DNA of 64,000 nucleotides from Bacillus piscicola (GCF_022458745.1 NZ_JAJJJF010000011.1:25924-89923); one strand, 5' to 3'. Counted from the stretch's first letter, positions 53,979-62,673 are shown. Made by a program: numbers and translations. The notes: generated by a model not told the origin, from the letters alone.

Positions 53979-54953
53979 ATGCTGGAGCAGGAATTAAAAA
54001 ACAGAACGTATGTGAAAGGGAGTTATCAATGGAAACGCTGGATTCCACGGGTTGCTCGTTTACTCGTTTCAGCAGGCGCCAGCTTGTTTCTCATTCTTTA
54101 CATTGATTGGGATAACTTTTTCACGTACTTAGCCGAGGCTAATCTCATTTACGCAGGCGGGGCGTTTCTGGTGGTCCACCTTTGCATATGGATCAGCGGG
54201 TGGAAATGGTATATTCTCTGTCGTGATGAGCAGGGTATTGGTTTTTTTCAATACTTAAAATGGTACTACATTGGTTTTTTCTTTAATAATTTCCTTCCGG
54301 GAAGCTTAGGTGGTGACGGAGCCAGGATTTATTATGCCAGCAAGCAAATCGGCGCTCCGAAAGCGGCAGCATCCGTTGCGGTCGAGCGTGTATTTGCCGG
54401 TATCGCCATGTTTGTTGTAATGACAGTCGGGCTTTTGTCCGTGAATAGATCCGGAAGCTTTCTCGTTGAAATCGGTCTCGTGTTTGCGCTCTGTCTCCTT
54501 GCTTACAACTTGCTGTTTAACTACCGATTCACCTTGTTTATGAAAAAACGGTTCGGAAAAAAAGTGCAGTCTTTTTATGATGTACTCGCCAATTACAAGC
54601 GCGCCAGGCTGTTGCTTGAGCTGATCTGTTTTTCATTAGCATTTCAACTAGCTTTCGTATGGGTGACCGATTTACTGTATCGATCGCTCGGGGTTTCGAT
54701 TCCGTTTTTCGTGCAGCTCGGTTTTGTGTCTTTAATATCAGCGCTTACGATGATACCTGTTTCGATAAACGGAATCGGGATCAGAGAAGGAACGTATGCC
54801 TATTTATTTACGCTTGTCGGTGTAGATGAGTCGGTATCTGTTGCTGTGTCCCTTCTCTTTTTCGGACTTGTGCTCGCAGCAACGTCTGTAGGCGGTATTC
54901 TCTACTTGCTTGAAAGGGGGGAGCGCTCGCATGAGGAAAAAGTTACAACATGA
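53979..54953 (+). CDS. Flippase-like integral membrane protein (UPF0104/LPG synthase TM-like)
   Basis: The 324-residue protein has about eight membrane helices and the family motifs GFFFNNFLPGSLGGDGARIYY (near 105) and MIPVSINGIGIREG (near 262). It belongs to the lysylphosphatidylglycerol synthase transmembrane/UPF0104 group (Pfam PF03706), members of which include putative lipid flippases. It lacks the synthase domain. It overlaps the selenoprotein gene by 23 bases, so the two are coupled. Confidence 0.85.
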   Translation: MLEQELKNRTYVKGSYQWKRWIPRVARLLVSAGASLFLILYIDWDNFFTYLAEANLIYAGGAFLVVHLCIWISGWKWYILCRDEQGIGFFQYLKWYYIGFFFNNFLPGSLGGDGARIYYASKQIGAPKAAASVAVERVFAGIAMFVVMTVGLLSVNRSGSFLVEIGLVFALCLLAYNLLFNYRFTLFMKKRFGKKVQSFYDVLANYKRARLLLELICFSLAFQLAFVWVTDLLYRSLGVSIPFFVQLGFVSLISALTMIPVSINGIGIREGTYAYLFTLVGVDESVSVAVSLLFFGLVLAATSVGGILYLLERGERSHEEKVTT

Positions 54954-55668
54954 AGTGTTTAAGCAAAAAGCAAAATGGATGATTCAAAAAAATGATGCGC
55001 CGATTCTGCTTTCTTACCCGGCCAAACCGATGAATGAGTGGACGGTTGCTTTTTTGACAACTGCCGGTGTGCATGTGAAGGAAGATCCCATTTTTCGTGT
55101 GGAAGAAGGGGACAGCAGCCTTCGCTACATCCCAAGAAACACGAGAAACGAAGAATTAATGGTCAGTCACACTCATTTTGATACGACGGCAGCGGATGAA
55201 GACATCAGCGCTGTGTTTCCGCTCGAGCATTTGCGGGAGCTGGCGGCGGACGGTGTCATTGGTAGCGTTACGGGCACTCATATTGGCATGATGGGATATA
55301 TCCCCGATACAGAACAGCTGAAGGAAGAGGCAATCCCGCAGGTTATCGATGTCCTCACGAAGGAAAACGTCGATGTACTGCTGATGTCACCTGGCTGATA
55401 TATATGCCATCAATCCGTGGGATTGATTCAGCAGGAAGTAGAAAAAGCAGGCATCGCCACGATCTCTATCACACACCTTTTAGATTTAACAAAAAAAGTC
55501 GGGGTGCCGCGTGCGCTTCATTTGCGTTTCCCGCTCGGGCGCAGTTTCGGAGACGCTCACCGCAAAGATTTGCAGAAGCAGATAGTGACCGATTTACTAG
55601 AAGCGATTCAAACGATTCGAGAACCACGTACGGTTCGGGAACTTCCCTACCGGTGGCGGAAATCGTGA
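54931..55668 (+). CDS. Selenoprotein, GrdB/PrdB-related selenoprotein B family (in-frame UGA)
   Basis: A 245-residue protein if UGA at 55396-55398 is read as Sec156. The frame continues past it with YICHQSVGLIQQEVEKAG, giving a redox motif U-x-x-C (Sec156, Cys159) at the position used by the glycine/sarcosine/betaine reductase selenoprotein B family. Upstream VSHTHFD and FPLEHLRELA and downstream RALHLRFPLG also fit. The ATG at 54931 follows GGGGGGAG. SelA is encoded 1.1 kb upstream and a SECIS-like hairpin follows the UGA. Reading it as two short genes would break a conserved domain. Confidence 0.9.
55396..55433 (+). promoter_or_regulatory. Bacterial SECIS-like hairpin next to the Sec UGA
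   Basis: After UGA (55396-55398), ATCAATCC (55409-55416) pairs perfectly with GGATTGAT (55420-55427) around a GTG loop. TGC (55405-55407) and GCA (55431-55433) can extend the stem. The loop starts 18 bases after UGA with a G first, within the usual bacterial SECIS window (about 16-37 bases). Confidence 0.85.
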
Positions 55669-55694
55669 CACTTTTATGACAGGAGAGAGATAAG

Positions 55695-56396
55695 ATGAAA
55701 AGCACTAAATATTTTGTTTTTGCAGCGTTTGTACTGTTATTGCTTGCAGCAGCGGGTTGTTCATCGACAACAGAAATTGATGAGGACAATTTGGATGAAG
55801 CTTATGCAACTAGTGAGGAAGAGCTTGGGGAAGATAAAGGTATTTATATCGATGAGGAAAATAATACCGTGAAGGTGTATGCAACGGTAAACGGTAAATA
55901 CTTAGTAGAACCAACCCGTCATGGATTAAACTGGATAGGAGGCAAATACGGAGACCAAGCCGTGTTTAAAGGATACGCGAATCCACTTTCTTTCTACGAG
56001 GCACTAGAGACGATTGGCGGGGAACCAGCGACAGCAAAAGGAGAAAATTCCGAAGACGGTTTTAAAGAAACAGACGAGGGCAAAGTGATTCAGGGAGATC
56101 CAGTTGATGTTTCGATTACGTGGGAAGGCGCGGGGAAAGATTATGATATTAACGAAGTGATGGTAGATTCAACGGGAAAAGAAATTGCATACCGGTACGG
56201 GGGCAATTATGACAATGCCAAGGAGATGATGACCGGCTGTTTCATGTGCTTTGACAGCTGTCCGGTAGGCATAACAAGTAACGCTTCTCATCCTGTAGAC
56301 ACGTTTGAAGATGGGGAAGCTGAGTTCCACGGGGATGCCGATGTTCTTCCGGAAGACGGAACTCCGGTAGTACTTAGTTACACATTTGCAAAATAA
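55695..56396 (+). CDS. YdjY-like lipoprotein
   Basis: The 233-residue lipoprotein has lipobox LAAAGC (about residue 21) and a mature domain matching YdjY: VKVYATVNGKYL, NWIGGKYGDQAVFKGYANPL, FYEALETIGGEPA, then a Cys-rich GCFMCFDSCPVGITSN near the end. GGAGAG precedes the ATG. E. coli YdjY (unknown function, ferredoxin-like) sits between two TVP38-type genes; here a TVP38-type gene follows directly. The three Cys may bind a metal or exchange with the selenoprotein. Confidence 0.8.
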   Translation: MKSTKYFVFAAFVLLLLAAAGCSSTTEIDEDNLDEAYATSEEELGEDKGIYIDEENNTVKVYATVNGKYLVEPTRHGLNWIGGKYGDQAVFKGYANPLSFYEALETIGGEPATAKGENSEDGFKETDEGKVIQGDPVDVSITWEGAGKDYDINEVMVDSTGKEIAYRYGGNYDNAKEMMTGCFMCFDSCPVGITSNASHPVDTFEDGEAEFHGDADVLPEDGTPVVLSYTFAK

Positions 56397-56410
56397 GGAG
56401 TAACATTTTA

Positions 56411-57574
56411 ATGAACAGAATGATATCGTTTGGCGTCCATTTTCTCGCGGCTTTGTTTTTCTTTTATGTAATCGGCCTTTCCCTGTCCTTGCTGCTTATC
56501 CAAAATAAGTGGCTTGATATGCGCTTTGACAGCGAGTTTCTCGTGCTTATCATGCTCGCTGCCGGGGCATGGTGTTATTTTGCGGTCCTATTTATGAATG
56601 CAAAATCGTTTCTGTACTGGCGGCGGCCCGTTTTCCTAAAAGGGGTGCTGCCAATCAGTGCAGCTATTATTCTTATTATCACGATCACGAATAAAACCTT
56701 TTTTGTTATGCCTGCATATGTAACGAGAAAGGGATTAATGATTGAATCTGTGCTGTCGCTCACCGGGATGAACATGGTGCTTGCGGCCGTGGTTGTAATC
56801 GGTGTTCTGGCCCTGCTGGGAGCACAGAAACGCCCGCTTTCCTTTGCGAAAGGAGCTCCGATGGAGTGGCAGGCATTCAGCAAATTTTCCCGATACGGCA
56901 TGACTGCTTTCTTCATTGTGACGGCACTATTACTGTTTATCTACCTAGGGCAAGGAGAGATTCAAGCAAGTGCGAACCGAGCTGCCGCAGTCTTAATGGA
57001 AGCAGATGTGGAAGCATTTCGTGATTACTTGCTGTCGTTCGGGCCGCTTGCTGCTCTCGTTTCCGGATTGTTGATGGTTTTTCAATCCGTAATTGCCCCG
57101 CTGCCGGCGTTTGTCATTACGTTTGCAAATGGACTCTTGTTCGGCTGGGTATGGGGAGCAGTCCTTTCATGGTCGAGCGCGATGGTTGGTGCGTCCATCT
57201 GTTATTTCATCGCAAAGTTTTTCGGCCGCCCGGTTGTTGAAAAACTGATCAGTAAACGAGCACTTCTTTGGTGGGATGGTTTTTTTGAAAAATACGGAAA
57301 GCATTCGATTTTTATCACCAGGCTGGTCCCGATTGTCTCTTTTGACCTCGTCAGTTATGCCGCAGGGGTAACGGCAATATCGTTCCGGCACTTCTTCTGG
57401 GCGACCGGTCTTGGCCAACTGCCGGCAACACTGTTGTATTCGTACCTCGGTGAGACCGCTTCCGGAAGTGTGAAGATTCTATTTTTTGTTTTCACCGTTG
57501 TTATTGCAATCGCGGTGCTCGGCAGTTTACTAGGACCGAAACTGATGGGAATGAAAAAAGCGAAGGCAAAATAA
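56411..57574 (+). CDS. TVP38/TMEM64-family (VTT domain) membrane protein with extra N-terminal region
   Basis: The 387-residue protein has a C-terminal VTT/SNARE-assoc domain: FANGLLFGWVWGAVLSWSSA, FITRLVPIVSFDLVSYAAG and GQLPATLLYSYLGE. About 180 N-terminal residues add four membrane helices not usual for the ~230-residue YdjX/YdjZ proteins. It follows the YdjY-like gene by 14 bases. VTT proteins include DedA-type transporters or lipid scramblases. The partners suggest a membrane complex with YdjY. Confidence 0.85.
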   Translation: MNRMISFGVHFLAALFFFYVIGLSLSLLLIQNKWLDMRFDSEFLVLIMLAAGAWCYFAVLFMNAKSFLYWRRPVFLKGVLPISAAIILIITITNKTFFVMPAYVTRKGLMIESVLSLTGMNMVLAAVVVIGVLALLGAQKRPLSFAKGAPMEWQAFSKFSRYGMTAFFIVTALLLFIYLGQGEIQASANRAAAVLMEADVEAFRDYLLSFGPLAALVSGLLMVFQSVIAPLPAFVITFANGLLFGWVWGAVLSWSSAMVGASICYFIAKFFGRPVVEKLISKRALLWWDGFFEKYGKHSIFITRLVPIVSFDLVSYAAGVTAISFRHFFWATGLGQLPATLLYSYLGETASGSVKILFFVFTVVIAIAVLGSLLGPKLMGMKKAKAK

Positions 57575-57599
57575 AGGAAGGAAATAAAGGAGCACACCG

Positions 57600-57818
57600 A
57601 TGCATGTACACCGAAAAACAGGAGCACTCCTCCAGCGCGTGTTGTGGCACATCCGCTGGGGGTTGCTTCTTATTTTAATGTTGATTAGTATCGTGTTTTT
57701 ATCGAGCGATTGGGGAATGAATCCTTTTCTCGGTATCCAAGCGGCTGGCTGGGCGTTGTACTTTTTCCTTGGCCAGTGGGAAAGTTACTTTGAATGCCAA
57801 TCTAATTGTAAATTATGA
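57600..57818 (+). CDS. Small membrane protein of unknown function
   Basis: The 72-residue product has one or two hydrophobic helices (WGLLLILMLISIVFL, AGWALYFFLG) and two Cys near its end (FECQSNC). AAAGGAG lies about ten bases before the ATG. It follows the TVP38-type gene by 25 bases and precedes repeat array E. I do not recognise a family. Confidence 0.6.
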   Translation: MHVHRKTGALLQRVLWHIRWGLLLILMLISIVFLSSDWGMNPFLGIQAAGWALYFFLGQWESYFECQSNCKL

Positions 57819-58112
57819 GACGAGAGCGCCATAGGGTTTCCTATGACGCTCTGAAATCAAGTAAATCGGGGAAAAACAACGTCATAGAGGCCGGATGACG
57901 CCGTGAAATATTGAGAAGAACGGAATAGCGACGTCATAGGAGCCGAATGAAGTTGTGAAAACAGGCAAAGGGGAAAATAACGTCGTCATCGGAAGGCAAT
58001 GACGCCTTGAAATCGAGTGAGTCGATAAATAAAGACGTCATAGCGAGTGAACGATGCTCTGAAATGAGTCCGCGAGAAGAATAACAGCGTCAAGAGTGAA
58101 AAACCTTACCGG
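57813..58112 (+). repeat. Array E: six 52-bp-period hairpin repeats
   Basis: This fills the 320-base gap 57819-58138. Anchors are at 57830, 57883, 57935, 57987, 58039 and 58091: one step of 53 and four of exactly 52. The first unit has arms AGAGCG-c-CATAG and CTATG-a-CGCTCT, with different bases but preserved pairing. It splits the ydj-like genes from the ynj-like genes. The last copy is truncated. No gene is seen. Confidence 0.9.
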
Positions 58113-58138
58113 CTATAGAAAGGGAAAGGAGTGATACA

Positions 58139-59422
58139 ATGTTTAAAAACCCGTGGAAGAAGTGCGGAATTGGCTTAGTTGGGATATTCCTGGTCGCGAT
58201 TTTTGCAGGTTGTACAAATTCAGAGAGTGGACAAACAGATGAACATTCCGAAAACAGTGCGAGTTCCGAAGCACTGCTCGAACAGCCCTGGGAAAAGACG
58301 GAGGCTGCAGCGGAAAACAGCCAGGTCAATTTGTACATGTGGGGTGGCGATGAAGGGGTGAATCGCTATATCGACAACTGGGTCGCGCCAAGGCTGAAAG
58401 AGAACTACGACATTACCTTAAAGCGCTATCCGATGGACATTACGGAAGTACTCCAAAAACTGCAAACGGAGAAAAGAGCAAACAAAGAGACTGGTGTTAT
58501 GGATATCATCTGGATTAATGGAGAAAACTTTAAAAACGCGAAGGAAAACGGCCTGTTGTGGAACTCGTTCTCTGATAAGCTGCCGAATTTCAAGAAGTTT
58601 ATAGGTCAGGATCGTGCTGATCTGCAAACAGACTTCGGTACCCCGGTGGAAGGCATGGAAGCGCCGTGGGGCAAAGTGCAATATGTGTTTTTTTATGATG
58701 CTGCCCATATCAAGAAACCTCCGCAAAATTTCATCGAGCTGGCACAATGGGTGAAAGAGAATCCTGGTAAGTTCACATATCCGGAAGTTCAGGATTTTAC
58801 CGGCAGCGGCTTTATGAAACATCTGCTCTATGACAAAATGGGAAGAGACGTGTTAGAAAACGAACTGTATAGGGAAGAACTGACGAATGAGCATGGGGAT
58901 GCCGTGTGGCAATATCTGAATGACATTCAGCCGTATCTATGGAAAAACGGAGAAAACTACCCGGCTTCACTTACGGAACTTGACCGTTTGTACAGCCAGG
59001 GGGAAGTGTGGATGACGATGGGGTACAATGAAGCGAGAGCCGAGCGATTAATAGAAGACGGTACCTTTCCGGAGACAACGAAAAGCTTTATCATGGAGCC
59101 AGGGTCAATTGGCAACTATCATTTTTTGTCCATCCCATTTAATAGTCCGAACAAGGCAGGTGCGATGGTAGCAATCAATGAATTACTGTCACCGGAGGCC
59201 CAACTGGAAAAAATGCAGCCATCTGTCTGGGGCGAAAACACCCCTCTCTCGTTGGAGAAATTATCCGAAGCTGATCAAGAAAAATTCAAAAACATAGAGC
59301 GCGGAGACAGCGTCCTGCCAAGTGAGCAACTCGAAGCGGCATATTTGAATGAAATGGATCCGGCTTATACCGAGTGGTTAAAGGAGAACTGGATGAGTGA
59401 AGTTGTTCAAACAACGCATTAA
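58139..59422 (+). CDS. ynjB: ABC transporter substrate-binding lipoprotein (YnjB-like)
   Basis: The 427-residue extracytoplasmic binding protein has lipobox IFAGC (about residue 23), VNLYMWGGDEGVNRYIDNWV and ALGTPVEG-like FGTPVEGMEAPWG. It resembles COG4134/YnjB, a thiamine/iron-type binding protein. AAAGGAG precedes the ATG. It is the first gene of the ynjB-C-C-D-F operon. The ligand is unknown. Confidence 0.85.
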   Translation: MFKNPWKKCGIGLVGIFLVAIFAGCTNSESGQTDEHSENSASSEALLEQPWEKTEAAAENSQVNLYMWGGDEGVNRYIDNWVAPRLKENYDITLKRYPMDITEVLQKLQTEKRANKETGVMDIIWINGENFKNAKENGLLWNSFSDKLPNFKKFIGQDRADLQTDFGTPVEGMEAPWGKVQYVFFYDAAHIKKPPQNFIELAQWVKENPGKFTYPEVQDFTGSGFMKHLLYDKMGRDVLENELYREELTNEHGDAVWQYLNDIQPYLWKNGENYPASLTELDRLYSQGEVWMTMGYNEARAERLIEDGTFPETTKSFIMEPGSIGNYHFLSIPFNSPNKAGAMVAINELLSPEAQLEKMQPSVWGENTPLSLEKLSEADQEKFKNIERGDSVLPSEQLEAAYLNEMDPAYTEWLKENWMSEVVQTTH

Positions 59423-60266
59423 ACCTTACTTGCTGTTGTTGCCAAGTGTGACCGCAGCAATTGTTTTCGTTGGCTGGGGGACTGCGGCTGCATTGCTGGA
59501 GAGTCTCCAGGATTGGGAAACTGGGGAATGGACGGTAGTGTATTATCACGAACTATTCACCAATCCTGTTTTTTGGGATTCCCTTTTCCTAAGTTTTTCG
59601 ACAGCGCTGCTTTCCACTGCTGTTTCGGTGGTACTTGGCTTAGTAGTGACGAGGTATTTATATCACTATTTTAGGAAAAACCGCTGGAAATTGCTCGTAT
59701 GGCTGCCGATGCTGGTACCTCATTTAGTTGCTGCTTACTTAGTCCTGTTATTTTTTTCAGACAGCGGCTTATTGTCATCGTTGTTGTATCGTTTTGGCTG
59801 GATTCAGGAGATGTCAGAATATCCTTTTTCCGTACAAAACCGGCAGGGTACTGGAATTATTTTAACTTACATATGGAAAGAAGTGCCCTTTGTCATTCTT
59901 ATGCTGCTTCCTGTCTATTACCAGCTAAACTCAAATTACGAAGCGGTAATTCGCACGCTCGGAGGCGGTTCCTGGGAAGTGTTTAAAACTGCTGAGTTCC
60001 CTGCATTGGCACCGGTACTCACCGAGACAGGGATTATTTTGTTTTCCTTCACAATTGCAGCCTTTGAAGTGCCTTACATTCTTGGCGTCACGTATCCAAA
60101 AATGCTTCCGCTCTTATCGTACCAATGGTATTTTGAAAATGATTGGAGCAGCAGGCCTGCAGCTATGGCAGTCATGATGGTGACGACGTTCCTTACTCTG
60201 CTATTGGCATTTCTTGCTTTTGGCCTGTCGCAGCGACGACGAAATCAAATGTCAAGGGGTAAATAA
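59397..60266 (+). CDS. ABC transporter permease (first half of YnjC)
   Basis: The 289-residue permease has about six helices and the EAA-loop sequence EAVIRTLGGGSWEVFKTAEFP. The start is GTG inside the binding-protein gene. In E. coli the two permease halves are fused in one 511-residue YnjC; here they are two genes. It pairs with the 60270 gene to form the channel. Confidence 0.85.
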   Translation: MKLFKQRIKPYLLLLPSVTAAIVFVGWGTAAALLESLQDWETGEWTVVYYHELFTNPVFWDSLFLSFSTALLSTAVSVVLGLVVTRYLYHYFRKNRWKLLVWLPMLVPHLVAAYLVLLFFSDSGLLSSLLYRFGWIQEMSEYPFSVQNRQGTGIILTYIWKEVPFVILMLLPVYYQLNSNYEAVIRTLGGGSWEVFKTAEFPALAPVLTETGIILFSFTIAAFEVPYILGVTYPKMLPLLSYQWYFENDWSSRPAAMAVMMVTTFLTLLLAFLAFGLSQRRRNQMSRGK

Positions 60267-60269
60267 TTT

Positions 60270-61064
60270 GTGAAATCCTTTATCCGCAGAACCATGAAAA
60301 TAACAGTATTGACTCTCATTGTCGTTGGATTACTTGCTCCCTTTTTGATCTTGGGCATGAGCAGCTTCGCTCACGAATGGCGCTGGCCCCAGCTGCTGCC
60401 GGCTTCATTCAGCTTGCGGGCATGGACTGTTGTGTTTCAAGATTCCCAGCTTTGGGAGGCACTCTTCGTGACAGCTGTAATCGGGATGCTCGTGATAGTA
60501 CTGAACTTCCTATTAGGACTGCCGGCGGGAAGAGCGCTTGCTTATGAAGAGTTTAAAGGAAAATCCCTTATCGAAACACTGTTGCTCCTGCCGATTTTAG
60601 TACCAAGCTTAGCCATTGGGATGGGGCTGCTTTTCACTGCGATTCGATTAGGGATGGCCGATCACTGGATCGGGGTTGTCCTGATCCATCTGGTTCCGAC
60701 ACTTCCCTACACAATCCGGATTTTACGAGCCGGCTATGAAAATATTGGCTGGAAATATGAAGAGGCAGCTAGAAATTTAGGGGCATCCCCGTTTACTGTT
60801 TTTAAAACGGTAACTTTTCCACTTCTTTTTCCAAGTATCCGGGCAGTCGCGGCGTTAAGCTTCGTCATTTCGATTAGTCAATACGTATTGACTGCCTTAA
60901 TTGGCGGAGGGCAGGTCATCACCTTGGCAATGATTTATTATCCGTATGTAAGCGGAGCAGACCGTCCGGTGACGGCTGCGTTTTCCTTGCTATTTATTGT
61001 CCTTACCATTGCCCTTTTGCTCATGTTCGAAAGTTTATTCCTGCGCAGCAGAAAAAAAGTCTAA
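60270..61064 (+). CDS. ABC transporter permease (second half of YnjC)
   Basis: The 264-residue permease has six helices and the EAA loop EEAARNLGASPFTVFKTVTFP, which docks on the ATPase. The start is GTG, three bases after the previous stop. Together with 59397 it matches the split YnjC permease. Confidence 0.87.
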   Translation: MKSFIRRTMKITVLTLIVVGLLAPFLILGMSSFAHEWRWPQLLPASFSLRAWTVVFQDSQLWEALFVTAVIGMLVIVLNFLLGLPAGRALAYEEFKGKSLIETLLLLPILVPSLAIGMGLLFTAIRLGMADHWIGVVLIHLVPTLPYTIRILRAGYENIGWKYEEAARNLGASPFTVFKTVTFPLLFPSIRAVAALSFVISISQYVLTALIGGGQVITLAMIYYPYVSGADRPVTAAFSLLFIVLTIALLLMFESLFLRSRKKV

Positions 61065-61076
61065 TAAGGAGTAAAA

Positions 61077-62057
61077 ATGGAAACAGCCATGCTCAGTTGC
61101 CAGCATTTACAAGTACATATCAGTCACCACGTCATTTTGCACCGAATTAACCTTGCTGTACAGCACTCGGAAATTGTTTGTGTCGTGGGACCTTCAGGTT
61201 GTGGAAAAACGACACTTCTTCGTGCCATTGCCGGAATGGTTCCTGTGTCCGCCGGGCAAGTCCTACTCGAGGGCGTGAATATAACTCGAACGAAGCCCGA
61301 ACGACGGCCGGTTGTGATGATGCACCAGGAAGCACTGTTGTTTCCGCATATGACGGTAATAGAAAATATTACGTACGGACTGAAGCTGCAAAAGATACCG
61401 AAAAAAGAACGGGAAAGACAAGGAATGCAGATGTTAAACCGGGTTGAAATGGCAGATTACGAGAATGTTTATCCCCATGCCCTTTCAGGAGGTCAGCAAC
61501 AGCGCGTTGCGTTTGCGAGAGCACTTATCACGAAGCCGAAACTTATTCTTTTTGATGAACCGTTCAGCAGCCTTGATCCGCTGTTAAGAAGGTCACTTGG
61601 GATGTGGATGAAAGGGATGTTAAAAGAAGAAGGGATGACCGCTTTATTTGTAACGCACGACAAAGAAGAAGCGATGATGCTTTCTGATCGTGTAGCTGTG
61701 ATGGTAGAAGGTGCTATACACCAAATCGGCCCGCCGCTCGACGTTTACCAGCGCCCGCTAAGTGTGGAAACAGCGGTGTTTTTTTCAGAAGGGATGCTTC
61801 TTGACAATCGTTTCTTTATTACCAATGATGCGTTCACCATTACCGCTGATTCGTCCACCCTTAAAGAAAAGAAGCTTGTGTTTAAAGGACACATTGCTGG
61901 AAAGTGGCTGCGTTCCGGGCAGCTATTTTATCACATCGTATTGGATACGGAGAGTCAGGAGCTGATTTTACCGGGGGAAGCTACTTTTTCGACCGGGGAT
62001 AAGGTATTCATTGAGGCGCCTGAACAGGCAGTGGTCGACCTGGAAGAGATAAGATAA
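61077..62057 (+). CDS. ynjD: ABC transporter ATP-binding protein (YnjD-like)
   Basis: The 326-residue ATPase has Walker A GPSGCGKTT (about 39-47), signature LSGGQQQRVAFARAL and Walker B LILFDEPFSSLD. The C-terminal ~110 residues form a TOBE-like regulatory domain not present in the shorter E. coli YnjD. It energises the YnjB/C transporter. Confidence 0.92.
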   Translation: METAMLSCQHLQVHISHHVILHRINLAVQHSEIVCVVGPSGCGKTTLLRAIAGMVPVSAGQVLLEGVNITRTKPERRPVVMMHQEALLFPHMTVIENITYGLKLQKIPKKERERQGMQMLNRVEMADYENVYPHALSGGQQQRVAFARALITKPKLILFDEPFSSLDPLLRRSLGMWMKGMLKEEGMTALFVTHDKEEAMMLSDRVAVMVEGAIHQIGPPLDVYQRPLSVETAVFFSEGMLLDNRFFITNDAFTITADSSTLKEKKLVFKGHIAGKWLRSGQLFYHIVLDTESQELILPGEATFSTGDKVFIEAPEQAVVDLEEIR

Positions 62058-62070
62058 AGGGGAGGACGTG

Positions 62071-62652
62071 ATGCTAGATACCCACGCGAGAAAATATGTT
62101 GAACCTGTGATTCAAAAAGCCGCCAAGTCGCTGGCTAAGCGAGGATGGACAGCTAACCAAGTGACTGTTGTAGGGTTTATGATTGGAAGCAGTGCAGGCT
62201 TGTTTGTCTATTTGGGACAGCCTTACATCGCGGTGATGGCTCTTTGGCTGTCGGGGTTTCTTGATGCCGTTGATGGCGCAATTGCCCGGCAGACAAAACC
62301 TTCCCTGTGGGGAACGCTGCTCGACATTTTGTTTGATAGGGTCGTGGAACTTAGTGTGATAATAGGCATTGCCTTTCGCTTTCCAGAGGCGATGTGGGCC
62401 CTCCTCCTTTTGACGTCAGCCATTGTCTTGTCGATGACCGTATTTTTAACGGTGGGAGCACTCGCTGATAAATCGGGAGTGAAATCGTTTTATTATCAGG
62501 CAGGATTGGCGGAACGCAGTGAAGGCTTTATATTACTGTCTTTGATGATGTTGTTCCATAGTCAATTAATTATTTTTACGTTGCTGTTTTTTTTCATGAT
62601 TCTGTTTACTGTGACGCAGCGAATGATAGATGCCAAAAGAATGCTTTCATAA
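62071..62652 (+). CDS. ynjF: CDP-alcohol phosphatidyltransferase family protein (YnjF-like)
   Basis: The 193-residue membrane enzyme has the D-x2-D-G-x2-A-R-x8-G-x3-D-x3-D motif as DAVDGAIARQTKPSLWGTLL then DILFDRV. It transfers a phosphatidyl group from CDP-diacylglycerol to an alcohol. The ATG at 62071 is better spaced from GGGGAGG than GTG 62068. The family member beside ynjD in E. coli is YnjF, of unknown acceptor. Confidence 0.88.
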   Translation: MLDTHARKYVEPVIQKAAKSLAKRGWTANQVTVVGFMIGSSAGLFVYLGQPYIAVMALWLSGFLDAVDGAIARQTKPSLWGTLLDILFDRVVELSVIIGIAFRFPEAMWALLLLTSAIVLSMTVFLTVGALADKSGVKSFYYQAGLAERSEGFILLSLMMLFHSQLIIFTLLFFFMILFTVTQRMIDAKRMLS

Positions 62653-62673
62653 ATGAGGGGCGAAAAAATTACG

